The notes below the pieces were generated by a model. It was not told the DNA's origin, made no database searches, and saw only the letters and a list, made by a program, of their open reading frames with translations. Source: an uncultured Solobacterium sp. (GTDB lineage: Bacteria > Bacillota_I > Bacilli_A > Erysipelotrichales > Erysipelotrichaceae). Taken from it: a stretch of 24,123 bases of DNA. The position numbers and the translations under genes were made by a program. Below are positions 22,895-24,123 of this stretch, in pieces. The DNA is taken from contig URYK01000039.1 in NCBI GenBank assembly GCA_900552125.1, forward strand, positions 1-24,123. The letters run 5' to 3'. Each line of letters starts with the position of its first letter. The first letter of the stretch is position 1.

Positions 22895-22929
22895 ATCATA
22901 GCACACAATAGTTGAATGTTCAACTATTG
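22895..22929 (-). promoter_or_regulatory. Promoter and perfect palindromic operator of the nrd operon
   Basis: On the minus strand TTGAAC (22918-22923), a 17-bp spacer and TATGAT (22895-22900) form the promoter. A perfect inverted repeat with 11-bp arms CAATAGTTGAA (22906-22916) and complement (22919-22929), 2-bp centre, covers the -35 and half of the spacer. Size and TTGAA-TTCAA core are typical of MarR operators. The regulator is most simply the MarR domain encoded as the first part of the operon. Confidence 0.7.
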
Positions 22930-22962
22930 GAGGAGGAGTATAATGATTTATAATACTCATAT

Positions 22963-22987
22963 AAAAAATACCTTCAAAAGAAGGTAT
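22963..22987 (-). terminator. Second minus-strand terminator between tRNA-Thr and the nrd promoter
   Basis: ATACCTTC (22968-22975) and GAAGGTAT (22980-22987) form an 8-bp stem with an AAAA loop, followed on the minus strand by T6. It is the backup terminator that insulates the nrd operon from tRNA readthrough. Confidence 0.7.
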
Positions 22988-23012
22988 CAAGTAGTGTAGT
23001 TGAATAATATAT

Positions 23013-23036
23013 AAAAAAAGTAGGTGAATACCTACT
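23013..23036 (-). terminator. Terminator of tRNA-Thr
   Basis: AGTAGGT (23019-23025) and ACCTACT (23030-23036) pair with a GAAT loop and are followed by T7 on the minus strand, 14 nt downstream of the tRNA's CCA end. Confidence 0.8.
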
Positions 23037-23050
23037 GTCATAAATAAAAA

Positions 23051-23126
<76 letters not shown>

Positions 23127-23135
23127 GCAGTAAGT

Positions 23136-23164
23136 ATTATACATTAAGTCTATATAAATTACAA
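23136..23164 (-). promoter_or_regulatory. Promoter of tRNA-Thr
   Basis: TTGTAA (23159-23164), a 17-bp spacer and TATAAT (23136-23141) on the minus strand are placed to start transcription only a few nt before the tRNA 5' end. This makes tRNA-Thr its own transcription unit, separate from the tRNA-Cys/Leu pair. Confidence 0.75.
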
Positions 23165-23200
23165 TAGTAAATTTTAAAAAAATTATATTTTTTTATTTTC

Positions 23201-23337
23201 GTGTGTTGTAAAATGAAACTGGAATTAAGCTTTGGATATAAAGGCTAGCCTTTATATCCAAAATTGAGATGTATATCTCTCCGTTTTTAGGTATATAAAA
23301 ATGTCCATAAAAATCGTATTATATTGTTACCACACAC
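23201..23337. repeat. Possible small element: 11-bp imperfect terminal repeats around a 32-bp perfect palindrome
   Basis: GTGTGTTGTAA at 23201-23211 is inverted with one mismatch at 23327-23337 (TTACCACACAC). Between them lies a perfect palindrome of two 16-bp arms (23231-23262, arm TTTGGATATAAAGGCT) with no T-run, and a short GAGAT/ATCTC hairpin at 23266-23279. It might be a small non-coding mobile element or an upstream structure; nothing in it looks coding. Confidence 0.35.
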
Positions 23338-23353
23338 TATAAAGGAGATTTCT

Positions 23354-23577
23354 ATGAACGCTATTACTATATCACAAAAACAAACACTTCATCGTTATGA
23401 ATATATTATTGATTTCTTGATCAAAAATACAAACATACCAAACGTAATATTGGGAGGATCAAGTTCATCAAAAATTTTGCTCTTGCTGTTGGCACAACCC
23501 CTTCCAATGTATATACGATTATTAGGGATGTGACCATTCATGCGATTGAGTTTCCAACGAGAACTGTAATGGGCTAG
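23354..23577 (+). pseudogene. Frameshifted remnant of an unrecognised gene (HTH-like segment)
   Basis: The ATG 23354 has AAAGGAG 6 nt upstream. The first frame reads MNAITISQKQTLHRYEYIID and continues to NVILG near 23452. After a one-base loss in the GGG run near 23453-23455, the next frame gives RIKFIKNFALAVGTTPSNVY and TIIRDVTIHAIEFPTRT, then stops TAG TAA at 23575-23580. FALAVGTTPSNVYTIIRD looks like a helix-turn-helix. The product could be the start of a transposase or a small DNA-binding protein; I do not recognise it. The downstream stretch in the same frame has many stops, which fits decay. Confidence 0.5.
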
Positions 23578-23950
23578 TAAGATATTTATAAAGAAAGGAT
23601 CTGATATAAATACAATTACTAAAGAAACGACGATTGAAAAAATAAAAATAAAAAGCGGAAGATACTAGAATATCCTACAGCGGAGAAACTTTTCTTAGAT
23701 ACATTAAAGTCTGTGCTTGCAATTCGATATTTTTTATTTATTGTTATGCAATACATGTTGAATATTCAAAAGCTAAGGAAAAGGTGTCTCGCAATTTCTT
23801 ATGGATCTTCTTTTTTTGTATATCTGCTTTATAGAGTAAAATAGATAGAAAATGTTTTGAACAGAAGTTTGATTATTAATTTAAAGAACACTGAGATAAT
23901 AGGTAGTAATTTAGATAAAATCGAGTCTTCATGTTTTGTGGAGAAAAATA
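23578..23950. other. Non-coding region, probable decayed gene tail
   Basis: About 370 bp without a credible gene. In the frame that continues from the upstream remnant there are several stops, then an open run of about 75 codons (23653-23838) whose product (for example ILEYPTAEKLFLDTLKSVLA) I do not recognise. It has no ribosome binding site or good start codon. It is consistent with remains of an inserted element between tRNA genes. Confidence 0.4.
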
Positions 23951-23980
23951 AAAAAAGCTGATTTCTCAGCTTTGTTTTTT
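23951..23980. terminator. Bidirectional terminator after tRNA-Leu
   Basis: AAAGCTGA (23954-23961) and TCAGCTTT (23966-23973) form an 8-bp stem with loop TTTC. A T-run lies on both sides: GTTTTTT on the plus strand and T-rich on the minus strand. It serves the tRNA-Cys/tRNA-Leu transcript. Confidence 0.8.
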
Positions 23981-23983
23981 AAA

Positions 23984-24071
23984 TGGTGGGAACGGTGGGA
24001 CTTGAACCCACACGGGATTAACTCCCAACGGATTTTAAGTCCGTTGCGTCTGCCTATTTCGCCACGATCCC
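23984..24071 (-). tRNA. tRNA-Leu (anticodon TAA)
   Basis: An 88-nt minus-strand tRNA with encoded CCA, long variable arm (GGGA-GTTAA-TCCC), D-arm GCGAAATAGGCAGACGC, anticodon loop CTTAAAA with TAA, and T-arm GTGGGTTCAAGTCCCAC. The acceptor stem GGGATCG/CGTTCCC has one U-U mismatch at the fifth pair. It is probably cotranscribed with tRNA-Cys 5 nt upstream. Confidence 0.93.
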
Positions 24072-24076
24072 AAGAT

Positions 24077-24123
24077 TGGAGGTTCCGATCGGATTTGAAC
24101 CGATGATCACAGAGTTGCAGTCT
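24077..24123 (-). tRNA. tRNA-Cys (anticodon GCA), partial at window edge
   Basis: This is the 3' part of a minus-strand tRNA: anticodon loop CTGCAAC with GCA, 3' anticodon stem TCTGT, 4-nt variable loop, T-arm ATCGGTTCAAATCCGAT, acceptor 3' half CGGAACC, discriminator U73 (hallmark of tRNA-Cys) and encoded CCA. The 5' part lies outside the window. Confidence 0.9.

Noticed and set aside
22939..22944. Plus-strand TATAAT near the nrd palindrome
   Set aside because: No -35 at an acceptable distance (14 or 21 bp only); the bases serve as spacer after a GGAGG run.
23653..23838. Open frame of about 62 codons after the pseudogene
   Set aside because: No ribosome binding site or plausible start, AT-driven composition and no recognisable motif; treated as decayed sequence.

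Overview
The window is AT-rich bacterial DNA with compact genes, strong AGGAGG-type ribosome binding sites and canonical TTGnnn/TATAAT promoters, which points to a low-GC Firmicute. Its gene content fits an anaerobic, probably spore-forming gut Firmicute: an oxygen-sensitive class III ribonucleotide reductase with its activase, rubrerythrin, a type III glutamine synthetase (GSIII), and a YunB-like sporulation protein. I lean towards the Erysipelotrichia, but that placement is inference from content and style, not a demonstrated match.

Layout. 1-4860: a HAD phosphatase and a SpoU/TrmH RNA methyltransferase (both minus strand), then NAD synthetase, whose glutaminase domain looks dead, and an AI-2E-family membrane protein (plus strand). 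4859-7006: an XRE regulator with a helical C-terminal part, and an SdpR/SdpI-like autorepressor/membrane pair with a perfect palindromic operator. 7025-10830: two tandem paralogous Na+/phosphate symporters with C-terminal PhoU-like domains, each with its own terminator and a promoter carrying the same four-site PHO-box-like pattern. 10809-13821: GSIII (minus strand) and rubrerythrin (plus strand), divergent from a 306-bp A-rich spacer. 13893-16119: a KtrB/KtrA potassium uptake operon. 16164-16901: yunB. 16927-19343: a DUF2087 regulator with an HTH, then a small stand-alone DUF2087 protein overlapping an MFS efflux gene, driven from a promoter buried in a TACAACAAA repeat array. 19344-22929: the anaerobic ribonucleotide reductase operon, in which the activase is fused to an N-terminal MarR-type DNA-binding domain and the reductase to a C-terminal redoxin. 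22963-24123: tRNA-Thr, a decayed gene region with a 32-bp perfect palindrome, tRNA-Leu and a partial tRNA-Cys.

How the parts work together. The nrd operon may be self-contained: one polypeptide carries both a repressor-like domain and the [4Fe-4S] radical-SAM activase, the reductase brings its own redoxin, and the promoter's -35 lies inside a perfect palindrome of MarR type. The phosphate symporters look co-regulated by a PhoP-like activator. SdpR/SdpI and DUF2087/MFS look like two small, locally autoregulated membrane-protein modules. Nearly every transcription unit ends in a clear intrinsic terminator, and several of these overlap the stop codon.
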